Translations under genes and position numbers: made by a program
The notes under the pieces: model-generated
Database searches by the model: none
The model's input: only the letters and a program-made list of their open reading frames with translations
Told to the model about the DNA's origin: nothing
Assembly (NCBI RefSeq): GCF_024320785.1
Contig: NZ_JANDBC010000002.1
Location: forward strand, 124,001 to 188,000
Direction of reading: 5' to 3'
DNA length: 64,000 nt
DNA from: Gracilimonas sediminicola
Lineage (GTDB): Bacteria > Bacteroidota > Rhodothermia > Balneolales > Balneolaceae
Shown here: positions 63,591 to 64,000 of the stretch, in pieces
Layout of the letters: each line of letters starts with the position of its first letter
Position numbering within the stretch: position 1 is the stretch's first letter

Positions 63591-63622
63591 TTTGACTCAA
63601 TATCCCCGATTGAATAGCTTCA
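63591..63622 (+). promoter_or_regulatory. Candidate promoter of the histone-H1-like gene
   Basis: TTTG at 63591-63594 and TAGCTTCA at 63615-63622 are 20 bp apart, near the TTTG / TAnnTTTG arrangement of Bacteroidota promoters; TTGACT (63592-63597) also overlaps the upstream element. It lies about 58 bp before the ATG. By-eye match. Confidence 0.35.
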
Positions 63623-63679
63623 ACGCACTTTCTGAAAACAGAAAATTTTAACTAATTAATAATTTAACGGAGCTACATA

Positions 63680-63856
63680 ATGAGTAGAGTTGAAGAAATC
63701 AAAAATCTCGTAGAAGAAACCACAGTAGAAATGGAAAAATTCTACGACAAGGGCAACAAAGCAGCGGGTACACGTGCGCGTAAGGGCCTTCAGGAATTAA
63801 AAAAATTAGCTCAGGAGATCCGTCTTGAGATTCAGGACATCAAAAACAAAGACTGA
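63680..63856 (+). CDS. Histone-H1-like DNA-binding protein (58 residues)
   Basis: The frame encodes 58 residues beginning MSRVEEIKNLVEETTVEM and ending EIQDIKNKD, with the core KFYDKGNKAAGTRARKGLQE. This is the small Lys-rich H1-like nucleoid protein common in Bacteroidota-like genomes, named after chlamydial Hc1. Predicted to be almost all helix with a basic centre. Preceded by ACGGAGCTACATA, with GGAG 8 bp from the ATG, and followed by a strong terminator, so it is a single-gene, probably highly expressed unit. Confidence 0.88.
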   Translation: MSRVEEIKNLVEETTVEMEKFYDKGNKAAGTRARKGLQELKKLAQEIRLEIQDIKNKD

Positions 63857-63880
63857 TTTTTTACAGCTCTAAGTTTTTAC

Positions 63881-63909
63881 AAAAGCCGCTTACACAAGCG
63901 GCTTTTTTT
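63881..63909 (+). terminator. Terminator of the histone-H1-like gene
   Basis: AAAAGCCGCTT, a short loop (acac), AAGCGGCTTTT, then more T: eleven pairs with a T tract, 25 bp after the stop codon. A textbook intrinsic terminator. Confidence 0.93.
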
Positions 63910-63961
63910 ATATCCGAACATTCTGTATCTACCTCCTTATCATTAAAAATAAACGCCTAAA

Positions 63962-64000
63962 ATGCGATCTCTGTCTTTCTTACTGCTTTTTTGTTTCCTC
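63962..64000 (+). CDS. Start of an exported protein, cut by the window end
   Basis: ATG at 63962 opens MRSLSFLLLFCFL, which has the look of a signal peptide. Only 13 codons are present, so nothing can be said about the function. Confidence 0.5.
   Translation, partial: MRSLSFLLLFCFL

Overview
The window looks like a chromosomal stretch from a Gram-negative bacterium of the Balneolota/Rhodothermota group, close to Bacteroidota (Balneola, Gracilimonas or Rhodohalobacter type; inferred from the proteins, not from rRNA). Pointers are several exported proteins with an 80-residue NYPNPFNP-type C-terminal sorting domain of the type IX secretion kind, a PorV/PorQ-like barrel, a TonB receptor with a carboxypeptidase-like N-terminal domain, a BamA gene followed by three OmpH/Skp genes, a 58-residue histone-H1-like protein, and weak or absent Shine-Dalgarno signals. 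No tRNA, rRNA, CRISPR array, prophage or transposase gene was seen.

Region 1 (1-20.5 kb) is an envelope-glycan and surface region. It opens with a peptidoglycan-sugar salvage set: a truncated secreted protein, exo-muramidase NamZ, cytosolic NagZ, a BadF/BadG-type amino-sugar kinase and a NagX/HGSNAT-like membrane protein. Next come three secreted proteins: a phosphodiester glycosidase, a Tat-exported metallophosphoesterase and a GHL10 glycoside hydrolase. A separate minus-strand operon ending in a clear terminator at 11.4 kb encodes, in transcription order, a TonB receptor, a 705-residue protein of unknown function, a PorV-like barrel, an IPT/TIG lipoprotein with a predicted propeller, and a secreted propeller. 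It has no SusD and is the best candidate here for an undescribed surface system.

Region 2 (21-31 kb) holds kynA-kynU (tryptophan to anthranilate), a four-helix-bundle (23S IVP-like) gene bracketed by inverted arrays of 7-bp repeats, recA-recX with an intrinsic-terminator-like hairpin inside recX, a solitary paralogue of the 705-residue protein with a different C-terminus, an AI-2E-type permease, purN and purH. Four of the plus-strand genes here (recX, the permease, purN, purH) have no ATG start available.

Region 3 (31-50.5 kb) is the cell-shape and outer-membrane block. mreB-mreC-mreD-mrdA-rodA runs on the plus strand. After rnhB and a VWA gene, a tightly packed minus-strand operon runs from a MltD-like LysM transglycosylase through an S41 protease, a PHP phosphoesterase, ribH, uppS and bamA to three ompH genes and a terminator. 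nadE lies just upstream.

Region 4 (50.6-64 kb) is mixed metabolism and housekeeping: a succinate-semialdehyde-type dehydrogenase, a class III aminotransferase, a thioredoxin-fold protein, a UbiA prenyltransferase, a conserved protein often labelled 3-methyladenine glycosylase, dnaG, an exported GH3/beta-lactamase fusion coupled to a two-domain cytidine deaminase with a dead N-terminal half, an amino-acid-kinase-like protein and the H1-like gene. Several families of short palindromic repeats sit between genes throughout, mostly at convergent 3' ends.
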